From: UBA1351 sp964563505
GTDB lineage: Bacteria > Bacillota > Clostridia > Lachnospirales > Vallitaleaceae
NCBI GenBank assembly: GCA_964563505.1
Contig: CAZLXW010000007.1
Coordinates: 29,143-93,142, forward strand
DNA length: 64,000 nucleotides
Direction: 5' to 3'
This document shows, one piece after another, positions 25,788-34,900 of this stretch; within the stretch, counting starts at the first letter, position 1, and each line of letters opens with the position of its first letter. The position numbers and the translations under genes are program-made. Under the pieces are notes generated by a model. That model searched no databases. It saw only the letters and a list, made by a program, of their open reading frames with translations, and had not been told where the DNA came from.

Positions 25788-26597
25788 ATGCAAATCGGAA
25801 AAAAACTTTTTAATTTTAAACAGCATGGCTATATTATGGGCATTCTTAATGCAACACCGGACTCTTTTTCAGATGGTGGCCTGCATAATACAACCGACGC
25901 CGCAGTAAAACGAACCCTTGAGATGATTGAGGAAGGGGCATCCATAATTGATATTGGTGGAGAATCAACACGTCCCGGCCATAAATCCGTAAGTACAGAT
26001 GAAGAAATAGCACGTATTGTGCCGATTATTGAAGCTATCCGAAAAGAAACTGATATTCCTATATCTGTTGATACAAGTAAAAGCCAAGTTGCTCATGCTG
26101 CTCTTCACGCCGGAGCATCTATGGTCAATGATGTATGGGGTCTAAAAAAAGACTCTGAACTTGCAAACATCATTGCAAAATACCATGTTCCTTGTTGTAT
26201 TATGCACAATCGTGAAAACACACATTATAATTCGTTAATCCAAGATGTTATTGATGACTTACAGACAAGCATCGATATAGCCCTTAACGCCGGCATACTT
26301 CACTCTCAAATCATTATTGATCCGGGTATTGGATTTGCTAAAACATTAAATGATAATCTCTACATAATGAATCATTTAGACGAGCTTCAAGTCTTCAAGT
26401 TACCGATTCTTCTAGGCACATCACGAAAGTCCATGATTGGTTTAGCCCTGTCTCAACCTGTCGACAAACGTGTTGAAGGCACCATCGCAACGACAACGTT
26501 TGGATATGTGCAAGGATGTCGACTATTCCGCGTTCACGACATAAAGGAAAACTATCTTGCACTAAAAATGATTGAAGCAATTAAAAATGGAGGTTAA
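25788..26597 (+). CDS. folP: Dihydropteroate synthase
   Basis: A 269-residue TIM-barrel enzyme, the sulfonamide target, joining p-aminobenzoate with hydroxymethyldihydropterin diphosphate. The motifs IMGILNATPDSFSDGG, IIDIGGESTRPGHK, ISVDTSKSQVAHAAL, MVNDVWGL and IIIDPGIGFAKTLNDN are all intact. It is followed by folBK after one base. GAGAGGAG precedes its ATG. Confidence 0.95.
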   Translation: MQIGKKLFNFKQHGYIMGILNATPDSFSDGGLHNTTDAAVKRTLEMIEEGASIIDIGGESTRPGHKSVSTDEEIARIVPIIEAIRKETDIPISVDTSKSQVAHAALHAGASMVNDVWGLKKDSELANIIAKYHVPCCIMHNRENTHYNSLIQDVIDDLQTSIDIALNAGILHSQIIIDPGIGFAKTLNDNLYIMNHLDELQVFKLPILLGTSRKSMIGLALSQPVDKRVEGTIATTTFGYVQGCRLFRVHDIKENYLALKMIEAIKNGG

Positions 26598-26598
26598 T

Positions 26599-27417
26599 AT
26601 GGACCAACTAATTATAAAAGATCTAGAACTTTTTGCATATCACGGTGTGAATCAAGAAGAAAAAAATATGGGACAAAAGTTTATTCTTGAAGCTATTATT
26701 GATCTCGACCTCTCCTCTGCCGGAGAAAATGACCAGATCGATTCAGCACTCAACTATGCAAAACTCTGTCATGAACTTCAACACATTTTTACTGCTTATA
26801 AACATGATCTGATTGAACGTGCAGCAACGGTATTATGCGACTACATTCTCACCCACTATGCACAAGTCAAAAAAGTCGATGTCACTCTAAAAAAACCTTG
26901 GGCACCGATTCATCTTCCTCTTGATTATCCTGCTGTTCGTCTGGTGCGCGCTTGGCACAAAGCCTATATCGCTCTAGGCTCAAACATGGGCGACAAAAAG
27001 CAGAACATAAAACAAGCCCTTGACTATATAAGTAAGGCTCCTCATACACAGCTTGTAAGGTCTTCATCCTTGATCGTAACTGCACCTGTCGGTTATACCG
27101 ATCAAGATGACTTTTTAAACGGTGTCTGCGAAATAAAAACCACGCTTTCTCCAACAAAACTTATGGATTTTCTCCTCAACATTGAAAATACACTCGGTCG
27201 AATTCGAACACTTCATTGGGGACCACGAACCATTGACCTTGACGTCCTTTATTATGATGATTGTATCACTGACGATCCCCATATCACACTCCCCCACCCA
27301 AGAATGACCGAACGAAAATTTGTCCTGGAGCCTTTAAACGAAATCGCACCTTACGCGATACATCCCTTGTTAAAAAAACGCACCTTTGAATTAATAAAAG
27401 ATACCGATATGGTTTAA
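26599..27417 (+). CDS. folBK: Fused dihydroneopterin aldolase / HPPK
   Basis: A 272-residue bifunctional protein. Residues 1-117 are FolB: LELFAYHGVNQEEKNMGQKF, with LIERAATVLCDYIL and VTLKKPWAPI. Residues 120-272 are FolK: AYIALGSNMGDKKQNIKQAL, GRIRTLHWGPRTIDLDVLYYDD and ITLPHPRMTERKFVLEPL. Together they convert dihydroneopterin to hydroxymethyldihydropterin and pyrophosphorylate it. The start is the ATG at 26599 with GGAGG six bases upstream; upstream in-frame methionines lie in folP. Confidence 0.94.
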   Translation: MDQLIIKDLELFAYHGVNQEEKNMGQKFILEAIIDLDLSSAGENDQIDSALNYAKLCHELQHIFTAYKHDLIERAATVLCDYILTHYAQVKKVDVTLKKPWAPIHLPLDYPAVRLVRAWHKAYIALGSNMGDKKQNIKQALDYISKAPHTQLVRSSSLIVTAPVGYTDQDDFLNGVCEIKTTLSPTKLMDFLLNIENTLGRIRTLHWGPRTIDLDVLYYDDCITDDPHITLPHPRMTERKFVLEPLNEIAPYAIHPLLKKRTFELIKDTDMV

Positions 27418-27431
27418 CTATCGGTATCTTT
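27397..27431. terminator. Shared terminator between folBK and the AlbA_2 gene
   Basis: AAAGATACCGATA pairs with TATCGGTATCTTT around a nine-base loop, with T- and A-rich flanks. Both convergent stop codons (27414-27417) fall in the loop, so it serves both directions. Confidence 0.8.
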
Positions 27432-28235
27432 ATTTTTAACCTTCCAATGTCCTGTCTTTTTTGAACCTACACGCTCTATTTTTCCCAATTCTTGTAGTGA
27501 TTTTAGTCTTCGCTGTACAGAAGATTCTGTCACTTCAATCGTCTCAGCAATTTCTCGAACCGTAAGTTCATTATTCTGTTGAATGAGAGAGAGGATTTCT
27601 TCTTGTTCCTCACGAACGACCATGGTTTTTGTTTTCGTGTTTTCATACAGCGTCTCTCCTGTTTTCATAGTCATCCTTTTTTTTCTGAAAATCCTTAAAA
27701 CAACAAATAAGCCTTTTTCTTCGATTTCAGGTTCTTTTAATCCTTGATTTTTACATATCTCTCGCATCCTAGGAATACCACTGCCCCACTGTTCAACATA
27801 TCCTGCTTTTAAAAATATATTTGATAAAATACGATTTCGAATTTCTGATCGTCCATTATATATCTCTTCAGCCGTTAGTGATTTTGGAAATCCCCCCGGA
27901 GATGTAATCTCAATCTTTGAATCAAAAATGGCTATTTTTATATCAGCACCTAATATTGAATAATCTCGATGTATTAATGCATTGATAACACCTTCACGAA
28001 GAACTTCCTCAGGTATTTCTAATATATCTTTTCTCTTAAGTCCACTTCCTTGAAGAATTCCGGAATAAGACAAATGATTTTTTAGGAATGCAATTGTTTT
28101 TTCTAATAGCTCAAATATATTTCCCGAATACTCTTTTTTATCACTAAAATCTATAATTGACTCTCCTAAAAATTTCCCACATCTTATCGTCGAATTATCT
28201 TTCTTCCCTAATATAATAGCTCCTGCATTTGTCAA
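27414..28235 (-). CDS. C-terminal part of split AlbA_2/Schlafen-type ATP-binding regulator
   Basis: About 273 residues from a TTG codon, but the frame is open upstream to the A10 run at 28280-28289. It contains the rest of an ATP-binding (HATPase_c_4-like) domain, LREGVINALIHRDYSILG, IEITSPGGFPKSL, AGYVEQWGSGIPRMREIC, and a C-terminal winged helix (QQNNELTVREIAETIEVTESS). It joins smoothly to the fragment encoded by 28268-28807 if one base is added or two removed at the A run: the junction then reads ...TKKKIENLKLINRVG. Intact relatives are about 460-490 residues, matching the sum. It has no ribosome site of its own. It is likely a frameshifted gene or a product of slippage. Confidence 0.72.
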   Translation of the reverse strand: MTNAGAIILGKKDNSTIRCGKFLGESIIDFSDKKEYSGNIFELLEKTIAFLKNHLSYSGILQGSGLKRKDILEIPEEVLREGVINALIHRDYSILGADIKIAIFDSKIEITSPGGFPKSLTAEEIYNGRSEIRNRILSNIFLKAGYVEQWGSGIPRMREICKNQGLKEPEIEEKGLFVVLRIFRKKRMTMKTGETLYENTKTKTMVVREEQEEILSLIQQNNELTVREIAETIEVTESSVQRRLKSLQELGKIERVGSKKTGHWKVKNKDTDS

Positions 28236-28267
28236 GTATTCCCGGTCACCAACACGATTAATTAATT

Positions 28268-28807
28268 TTAAGTTTTCAATTTTTTTTTTGTAACCCTTGC
28301 TTGGAATTCATTATTTAGCGTCGCAATTAATCTCGAAACATCAGTTTCCATAAGTTCCTCATGGACATCCATATCGAATGAAATATTCAACTTATGTCTC
28401 TCAAGCTCTTTAATCATTTCTTCATCCGCTTGTTTATTCGTCCTACCTACTCGAATATATGTACCATTAGCTCTACCTTTATTTTTGACATAATAAGGTG
28501 TATTACTCCCTGGAAAAACTTGAATAATAAGAATCATTTTTTGATCCATTGTGTATGTATATATTTCAGGTAAAATCATTGGAAAAATAGCAACATGAAG
28601 AATATTGGGAACTTTTTCGATAAGCTCATGTATCCTCTCCGGTTGCATGCCTACAACATTACCATCATCTGATACTCCAATCATTAGAATGCCACCTGCT
28701 CTATTTGCAAACGCACATATCGTTTGTGCAATTTGATGATTCTTGGGAACATCTCGTTTAAATTCAACTGTCTTTGATTCTCCCTGAGCAATTAATTCTC
28801 GTATCAT
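28268..28807 (-). CDS. N-terminal part of split AlbA_2/Schlafen-type regulator
   Basis: 179 residues from the ATG at 28807, which has GGAGGTG six bases upstream. It is an AlbA_2 domain: ESKTVEFKRDVPKNHQIAQ, ICAFANRAGGILMIGVSDDG and a C-terminal TYIRVGRTNKQADEE. It ends TKKKLKT at a stop just after a run of ten adenines. The remainder of the protein is encoded in the next frame (27414 onward). AlbA_2 proteins are often accessory transcriptional regulators, sometimes in phage defence; no defence partners are present here. Confidence 0.75.
   Translation of the reverse strand: MIRELIAQGESKTVEFKRDVPKNHQIAQTICAFANRAGGILMIGVSDDGNVVGMQPERIHELIEKVPNILHVAIFPMILPEIYTYTMDQKMILIIQVFPGSNTPYYVKNKGRANGTYIRVGRTNKQADEEMIKELERHKLNISFDMDVHEELMETDVSRLIATLNNEFQARVTKKKLKT
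28280..28289 (-). other. A10 homopolymer at the frameshift of the AlbA_2 gene
   Basis: Ten consecutive A on the coding strand lie exactly where the frame changes. Such a run is a classic site for polymerase slippage, replication indels or a sequencing error. Confidence 0.7.
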
Positions 28808-28853
28808 ATCCACACCTCCAAAAACATTCTTAAATATTAATCCTATTGTAGCA

Positions 28854-28925
28854 CAAAAAAAAATAAAACTCAATTTATTCTTCGATTTAAACTTCGGTTT
28901 AAACTTCGATTTATAAATGAGTTTT
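28854..28925 (-). terminator. Terminator after Fe-S membrane protein gene
   Basis: On the minus strand AAAACTCATTTAT pairs with ATAAATTGAGTTTT, followed by a T-rich tract. The loop contains three near copies of TTTAAAYCGAAG, an unusual small tandem repeat. Confidence 0.7.
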
Positions 28926-28937
28926 ATTTATTGAATT

Positions 28938-29453
28938 TTATTCAACATCATACGCCGGCAAGCGATTAAGAATCTTTTTACGTTGTTCTGCGATTAATCC
29001 CGATCCATGTCCCATTGGACATACAACGCACCAACTTCTTGGCTTAAAAAATATCCCCATTAAAATTCCGACAATAAAGGATATACCCATAAATCTTAAG
29101 AATGCAAACGCCATCTTTTCAAATACAAAACCTGTGTGATACAGGGAAATGCTAAATACCGTAAGCATGACAATCAGCAAAATATTTTTAGCTTTTTTTG
29201 TACGCATATAAGCCGGTAATTGTCGATGCATAGAAATCTTTTCCAAAAACTTTCCTAAAAAAGAACCTCTAGGGCAATATTTAGAACAATGAATTTTTCC
29301 ATCTCCTTTAATAGCATGCACTATTGGTGCTCCCATACAGACTACTCCTAAAATACCAAAGCGCGTATCTAAAATACCTAAAACAAAAAAGGTAATTATT
29401 AATATCCATGTCCAATGCTGTTGCGATTTTTTTCGAGTTGAAATCTGCTTCAT
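28938..29453 (-). CDS. Small 4Fe-4S membrane protein (NapH/Fer4_5-like)
   Basis: A 171-residue membrane protein. Hydrophobic segments lie near residues 15-47, 87-108 and 118-138. Two cysteine motifs, KIHCSKYCPRGSFLGKF and WCVVCPMGHGSGLI, match the Fer4_5 family of membrane iron-sulfur proteins such as NapH/CcoG-like polyferredoxins, but the protein lacks the soluble ferredoxin domain. It probably takes part in membrane electron transfer; the partner is not in this window. It has its own promoter and terminator. GGAGG lies seven bases upstream of the ATG. Confidence 0.78.
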   Translation of the reverse strand: MKQISTRKKSQQHWTWILIITFFVLGILDTRFGILGVVCMGAPIVHAIKGDGKIHCSKYCPRGSFLGKFLEKISMHRQLPAYMRTKKAKNILLIVMLTVFSISLYHTGFVFEKMAFAFLRFMGISFIVGILMGIFFKPRSWCVVCPMGHGSGLIAEQRKKILNRLPAYDVE

Positions 29454-29507
29454 ATCTGCCTCCTGTTGTTATATGTTTATTGTATACACTATCTATATCC
29501 AGTTAAC

Positions 29508-29536
29508 ATAATATATCAATATTCAGATTTTGTCAA
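29508..29536 (-). promoter_or_regulatory. Strong promoter of the Fe-S membrane protein gene
   Basis: TTGACA (29531-29536) and TATTAT (29508-29513) on the minus strand are 17 bases apart, about 55 bases before the start codon. The rest of the 345-base gap (29454-29798) holds only the prsA terminator; I see no gene in it. Confidence 0.8.
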
Positions 29537-29663
29537 CAAAAAAAAGAACCCAACCTTTTTAAATAAACCAACCTTTTATTGTGAATTTTATCTATTTTTT
29601 TGAATAATTAGCTTTATGGTGCGAATGTTAAGTACGTCGTTTAGATTGACTTTTATTAAAAAG

Positions 29664-29731
29664 AAAAAGATAGCAACTTAAGGATTCAACTGTTTGAGTG
29701 AAACGAGTTTTGAATCCGGTTGCTATCTTTT
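29664..29731 (-). terminator. Terminator of the PrsA-like gene
   Basis: Two stacked stems, GATAGCAAC/GTTGCTATC and GGATTCAA/TTGAATCC, with a 20-base loop. On the minus strand the stem is followed by TCTTTTTCTTTTT. Confidence 0.8.
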
Positions 29732-29798
29732 ATTCTTTTTTATATTAGTCAATGTTAACAAGTACTTTCATAAGCAACAAAAAGTTAATTATTGTCTA

Positions 29799-30908
29799 TT
29801 ACTTCAATGTTACTTTTGCCCATACGTCTTCATTCACAACAGTTTCATAGTTCGTCATCACTTCTTCATATAGTGTTGAAAAGGCTTCTGAACGCTGTTG
29901 ATATTTATAGTTTTCACGAATAGAATCTACTGTTGCTTCTACTTGTTCAACTTGCTCTTGTGTTGAAGGAAGTTTTTCTTCTAATTTGATGATATGGTAG
30001 CCATAAGATGTTGCTACAATATCACTAATCTGGCCCTCTTCAAGACCAAATGCAGTTTCTTCAAATTCAGGCACCATTTGACCACGACCAAATGTGTATT
30101 CACCACCAGTTTCTACTGAACCCGGATCTTCTGTATTTTCAGTAGCTAACGTTGCAAAGTCTTCACCTGCTTTAGCACGTTCCAATAAATCTTCTGCTTT
30201 TTCTTTTGCTGCTGCAATGGCATCTGCTTCAAGTGGTTGGTTTGTTGTTTGGTCCACTGTAGAAATCAAGATATGTCGTGCACGTACTTGATCACTGTAA
30301 TTTTCCACACCAATATTCATAATATCCGTATATGTCGGATCTGCTTCAATAGCTGCTTGAAGTACTTCTTCGTCAATTTCAACATCTTTTGTCATTTCTT
30401 CAAAAACAAGTTCGCTTAAACCGGTTTGCATCATAATCTTTTCAATGTTTTCAAGACTAAATCCATACTGAGCTACAATAGCAGGATCAAAAGATTCATA
30501 AATATTTGTCGCTTGAGCTAAATACTCTTCTCTGCTTTCTTCTGTTAGTTCCAAACCATATTCATTGGCTAAGTCTTCCATAACTACACCTTGGACCGAT
30601 ACACCTTTAATCGTATCTTTAATGCCGTCCTCGAGTGTCAAACCTTCGCCCATTTCCATGTCCCAATCTGATATTCCATATGAACCTTCGTACATACTTT
30701 TATAATAATAAGTCCAAAAATTAATTTCACTTAACATAATCTCTTGATCATTAACTGTGAAAACTACCTCATCATTAAAATCAGTTCCTATTACATCTTC
30801 TGTTACATCTTCTTCTGTTCCTTCATTTTTAGCATCCTCTGAATTACAACCAGCAAATAGGCTAATTGTCAGAACGAGCACTAAAAGCATTCCTAGTGTC
30901 TTTTTCAT
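29799..30908 (-). CDS. PrsA-like foldase lipoprotein (parvulin peptidyl-prolyl isomerase)
   Basis: A 369-residue secreted foldase. The signal peptide ends LFAGC with lipidated cysteine 21. Residues 40-200 form the SurA-type chaperone region; the parvulin domain near 205-315 has RARHILISTVD, AGEDFATLATENTEDPGS, GGEYTFGRGQMVPEFEETAF and SYGYHIIKL. It helps exported proteins fold at the membrane-wall interface. It lies directly downstream of the giant surface-protein genes but has its own promoter, a sensible neighbour for heavy secretion. The protein is strongly acidic. Confidence 0.9.
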   Translation of the reverse strand: MKKTLGMLLVLVLTISLFAGCNSEDAKNEGTEEDVTEDVIGTDFNDEVVFTVNDQEIMLSEINFWTYYYKSMYEGSYGISDWDMEMGEGLTLEDGIKDTIKGVSVQGVVMEDLANEYGLELTEESREEYLAQATNIYESFDPAIVAQYGFSLENIEKIMMQTGLSELVFEEMTKDVEIDEEVLQAAIEADPTYTDIMNIGVENYSDQVRARHILISTVDQTTNQPLEADAIAAAKEKAEDLLERAKAGEDFATLATENTEDPGSVETGGEYTFGRGQMVPEFEETAFGLEEGQISDIVATSYGYHIIKLEEKLPSTQEQVEQVEATVDSIRENYKYQQRSEAFSTLYEEVMTNYETVVNEDVWAKVTLK

Positions 30909-30931
30909 AAATTCACTCCTTCAATAAAATT

Positions 30932-30963
30932 GGTTTCACCACGTTAGTTTTCGTGATGAAACC
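30932..30963 (-). promoter_or_regulatory. Stem-loop at the predicted 5' end of the prsA-like mRNA
   Basis: GGTTTCATCACG pairs with CGTGGTGAAACC with one A-C mismatch. Given the promoter at 30971-30998, transcription should start at about 30964, placing the stem at the very 5' end. It may stabilise the mRNA, or serve as terminator for the upstream operon (tail AATTTTATT). Confidence 0.5.
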
Positions 30964-30970
30964 TATAACT

Positions 30971-30998
30971 ATTACAGTGTAATCTATTTTCGTGACAA
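30971..30998 (-). promoter_or_regulatory. Promoter of the PrsA-like gene
   Basis: TTGTCA (30993-30998) and TGTAAT (30971-30976) on the minus strand, spacing 16 bases. Each box has five of six consensus bases. Confidence 0.65.
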
Positions 30999-31039
30999 AA
31001 TCAATGAAAATTTGTGAACAAATTATGAACCCATTGATC

Positions 31040-31921
31040 TTATTGTGCTACTTCGTGATATTCTAATAATATCCTTGATAAAAGAATGGCGCATTCCTCA
31101 CGTGTTGCTAATCGATTGGCTTGATATGGATAATAATAGATATCTGTTGATTGAATCACATTTTGACGGACCAATTGATTAAAATATTCAAAACTCCAAT
31201 GCCCATTTGATCCATATGGATAGTTATCACCAGCACCATATAGAGTAAATGTCCGACTCAATATCGTCGCCAATTCTCCTATAGTAATGGTACCATTAGG
31301 ATCAAAACGACCTTGCCCTTTTCCTTGGACAATTCCTTTCGCAGCTAAAGTATGAATATATTCTTGTGCCCAATGCGTTTCCGCTACATCTGTGAATCCA
31401 CTTGACGGCTCAGCAGTCATTCCGGTTGCCATGTAGAGCATTTTACTGAACTCTGCACGGGAAACCGATTGACTCGGCTTAATTGTACCATCGGCATATC
31501 CATTAAGAACACCCAAATCATACAACATCTGAATAGCTTTACTTGCCTCTTCGTTTTCCGGCATATCGCTAAACACGGGTATGTCCGCATCCGCTCTTGC
31601 CTCTAATAAAACAATATTAAAGGGGGTTTTAAGATTATTCGCATCAATACGCCGTTCACTAAAGCCAGCAGGAACTGTACTAGCTGATGAATAACGTATA
31701 ATGACGTCCCCCTCTGTATTTTGACTCCAACTTTGAATCATAATAGGTGTCGTCACCGACTCATCACTCCATTTAAGCGTGACTACACCCGCCTCTTCTG
31801 ACACCCAATCTACTTGATAGATGACATGCGCTTGACCGGCCGATATACTCATCAAGCTGACAAGCATAAGTAGTAAACTCATAAGCCCTATTTTTATTGA
31901 TTGTTTCAATGTTTGTTTCAT
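31040..31921 (-). CDS. Surface protein with three SLH domains
   Basis: A 293-residue secreted protein. A signal peptide covers residues 1-31 (ends SAGQA). Residues 32-105 are a small beta-rich domain. Three SLH repeats follow: PVFSDMPENEEASKAIQ...GYADGTIKPSQSVSRAEF, GFTDVAETHWAQEYI...GRFDPNGTITIGEL and HWSFEYFNQLVRQNVIQ...NRLATREECAILL. SLH repeats bind pyruvylated wall polysaccharide, so this is a wall anchor. It starts 14 bases after the 1500-residue surface protein and is last in that transcript; it probably anchors or caps the structure made by the two giants. Confidence 0.85.
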   Translation of the reverse strand: MKQTLKQSIKIGLMSLLLMLVSLMSISAGQAHVIYQVDWVSEEAGVVTLKWSDESVTTPIMIQSWSQNTEGDVIIRYSSASTVPAGFSERRIDANNLKTPFNIVLLEARADADIPVFSDMPENEEASKAIQMLYDLGVLNGYADGTIKPSQSVSRAEFSKMLYMATGMTAEPSSGFTDVAETHWAQEYIHTLAAKGIVQGKGQGRFDPNGTITIGELATILSRTFTLYGAGDNYPYGSNGHWSFEYFNQLVRQNVIQSTDIYYYPYQANRLATREECAILLSRILLEYHEVAQ

Positions 31922-31935
31922 TATTCCACCACTCC

Positions 31936-34900
31936 TTAAAGCTCTTCAGCTTTTGCCCAGAGTGCAAAAAGCTCACCATATGTAATATTTGCCTTTGGAC
32001 GTAAATTTGTGACATCTGCAACAAGATTCTCTGTTACTGCTTTTGCAATAGCCGGTCGATACTCCGGATTAATAGCGGTATTTCCGTTAACGATTGCAAG
32101 ATCTTGGGCACTTGCCCTAAAGCCATATCCCTCACGCACATCAATAGCTTCTAAAATCATAGCGATTGCTTCTTCTCGTGTGACTGATGGTCTATCTTTT
32201 GTCCTATTCTTTTTAACACCCGAATAGTATAAACGATTCATTTGATTTGTCGTAATAAATGCATTTACGTCAATCGTATTTGCATTACGAGTCATACCAT
32301 CAACAATATTGATTAATATATTTTCGCTTACCGCTGCATTTGGATTATAGCCATCAAGCCCAAGCACAGTATACTTATTATCAATAGCTTGTTTATAGGG
32401 ATTTGACCAATGATTTAACTGGTTTGGTCTTATCTCAGCGCTACCATCTTGCATATATACACCATATGCGCCTAAGTCTCTTGTTGCTATGGTATACAAG
32501 CCATTTGCGTGTTCATAATTTCCCGACATTAAGGTCCACCGATTTGCTTTGTTTAGCGCATATGCTATGGGATTTTGAATATAACTTCCATACAACGACC
32601 GTGTTCTAAATGCATAGGTAATTGGTGCTTGTGTGTAGTCAAGCAAGGTATTTACGCGATTATTGCTCACACGTATGGCAACATTTTGAGGCGCCGATAC
32701 AACCCGTAATGCCGTATTGGGCATCGTGTCATTATAAAAGGCATCTGCTGAATCAACTGTAACTTCAATTGTTGGTGCATCTTTATACTGTCGCACTTGA
32801 CGTTCAACTTCATTCATCCAAGCATCATGGGGAATTGATAAAACTACATCTCCTGCATCGATTTGGAAGAGAATCTGATATTCATCAAAAGCTTCCGCAA
32901 TGGTGTAGGGAATAATTACTTTTCGGCTTTTAATCGCTCTAGATTCAAACCTCGACACATCCGCTGTATAAATATATGCATTATCTTGAATCAATCGACT
33001 AATCAGTCGTTGGTCGACACGATTATCGCGATTACCATCCTCATCAACTTCGTCGCTTCGAAATCGATATATCAATTCTTGTGTGTCTCGATTATATATC
33101 AATTCAAAGTCTTCACTCGGCAAAATTTCTAATGCCGGATCATAGCTTCCGTCATATTCATCCCCGGATTGTAACACAAGAATCTTTAAAGTTGGCGAAT
33201 ATTCAAGAGACTCTTTAACAATCAATTGTCCTTCTTCTTCTCCGGTAATTGTTACCACCGTTTTTAACCGGAAATAATAATAACGGTTACTGATGAGTTC
33301 ATTGACTTTAATTAATGTTGTCTCTAAATCTTCGACATTCCCCGGAATATCCGGATTAGGCGCTCCCGTTTTAATATATTGGGCATCAGTAAAACTCGGA
33401 TTTTGTGCCACTTCAATTTTATAGGCATACTCTCGCTGAACTTTATTATTATCCGGTGTATCTTCGTATTGTAATTCGCCTAAATCTTTAAGCCATTCAA
33501 GGGCTACATAATCGCTACCTACACCGGCGTCATAATTATATTCCTCCATGGTTTCATCAGAAGGAATACCCACCCCACGTGGATAGCCGGGATTATCTAC
33601 ATCAAGGGTCTTACCGTAAACCGGGTTGCTCCAATCACTGGATAATCCAGTCTCCGGGTTTATCGCACGGATATAAAAATAATAGCCAGTATTTGGAAAC
33701 AAATCATTCACCTCAAAGGCATGTTTTCCATTGCTTAACCCATCCGGAATAAGCAAGTCAAAAGCTACTGAGTTTTCAAAATCATCATCGCGACCATAGC
33801 GAATCTCATAGGTATATGCCCGATTATAAAACCAATAAGCATCAATCGCTTGTTCTTGAGGATTGGTTGTTTCTAAAAAAGGAACTTGAGGCGTCGGAAG
33901 CACCTCATCATCCTCAGGATCTGTCACCACCACAATCGATGACGGATAATGGGCTTTTAGCACTTCCTCAATGCCATCAATCTCTCGATAAGGTTGAATT
34001 AAGAACAAATATCTGGAGTTTGGATCTAAACCTTCTTCGGTATATTCAATACGCCCATCTTCGATCAAGACATCATTTGTAATGTCCTTCCATCCCTCAT
34101 CTTGGGCGCCAAGTTGGCGAAGATATTCAGCAAAATCCAAGGGATTGTTCGTTCCTTTGGAAGCTTCAATTTCTTCTAACACTTGGCTATATAAAATATG
34201 TCGAAAGCGGAAACCAAGACTCGATATTTCAGAATCTTCACCTAAATCAATTTTTCGATAATTTATCTTTGCTTCTAAATGATTGCCTTGCGTCTCATAA
34301 ACAAAAAAAGTATGTTCATCAAGATAGATCAAATCCGATGCAGGATTTGCTTCTTCTATTAGATAGGCTTTATCGCTAGTTGTATCATAAGCGACAACAT
34401 AAGCTTGTGCACCTTCAAAAATTTCTGTACTTATAAGCATTCCTTGCACATCTTCTCTAAGAAAAACCTTATGCATCCATCGGTCAAACAAATTATTGCT
34501 TTCATTTGCTTCCTCAAAAGTCATGATTTCATACCACTGCATTTGTGTTTCTACAGTAACCGATGTCTCACTTGTATCACTCACTTTTAAAGGCGGCGTT
34601 GACATAACCGGAGGAACATATACCGCACCATCATTATCATAATACAATGCAAGGATAGTCGGTTCACTCCGCAACGTTTCATTTCCATATATTTTTTTTG
34701 CTTGTACTTTAATATAATACAATGTATTGGGTACTAATGGTTTAATAGTATTGGAATTTTGATCATAAAATGTGTTGATCTCTGTATGAAATCCGCGAAT
34801 ACTATTACGCATATCTTCTTCTATCTCATTACGTATAAGCGCATCCCCATCTACTTCTGTATAACGTTGATCCGCTATTAATGGGGCAGATGTTTCAAGT

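Noticed and set aside
22236..27297. Long antisense reading frames within the folate operon
   Set aside because: They lack ribosome sites and mirror strong genes on the plus strand.
27414..28807. Phage-defence island around the AlbA_2 gene
   Set aside because: AlbA_2 proteins sometimes occur in defence loci, but the neighbours are folate synthesis and an Fe-S membrane protein, with no nuclease, methylase or toxin gene.
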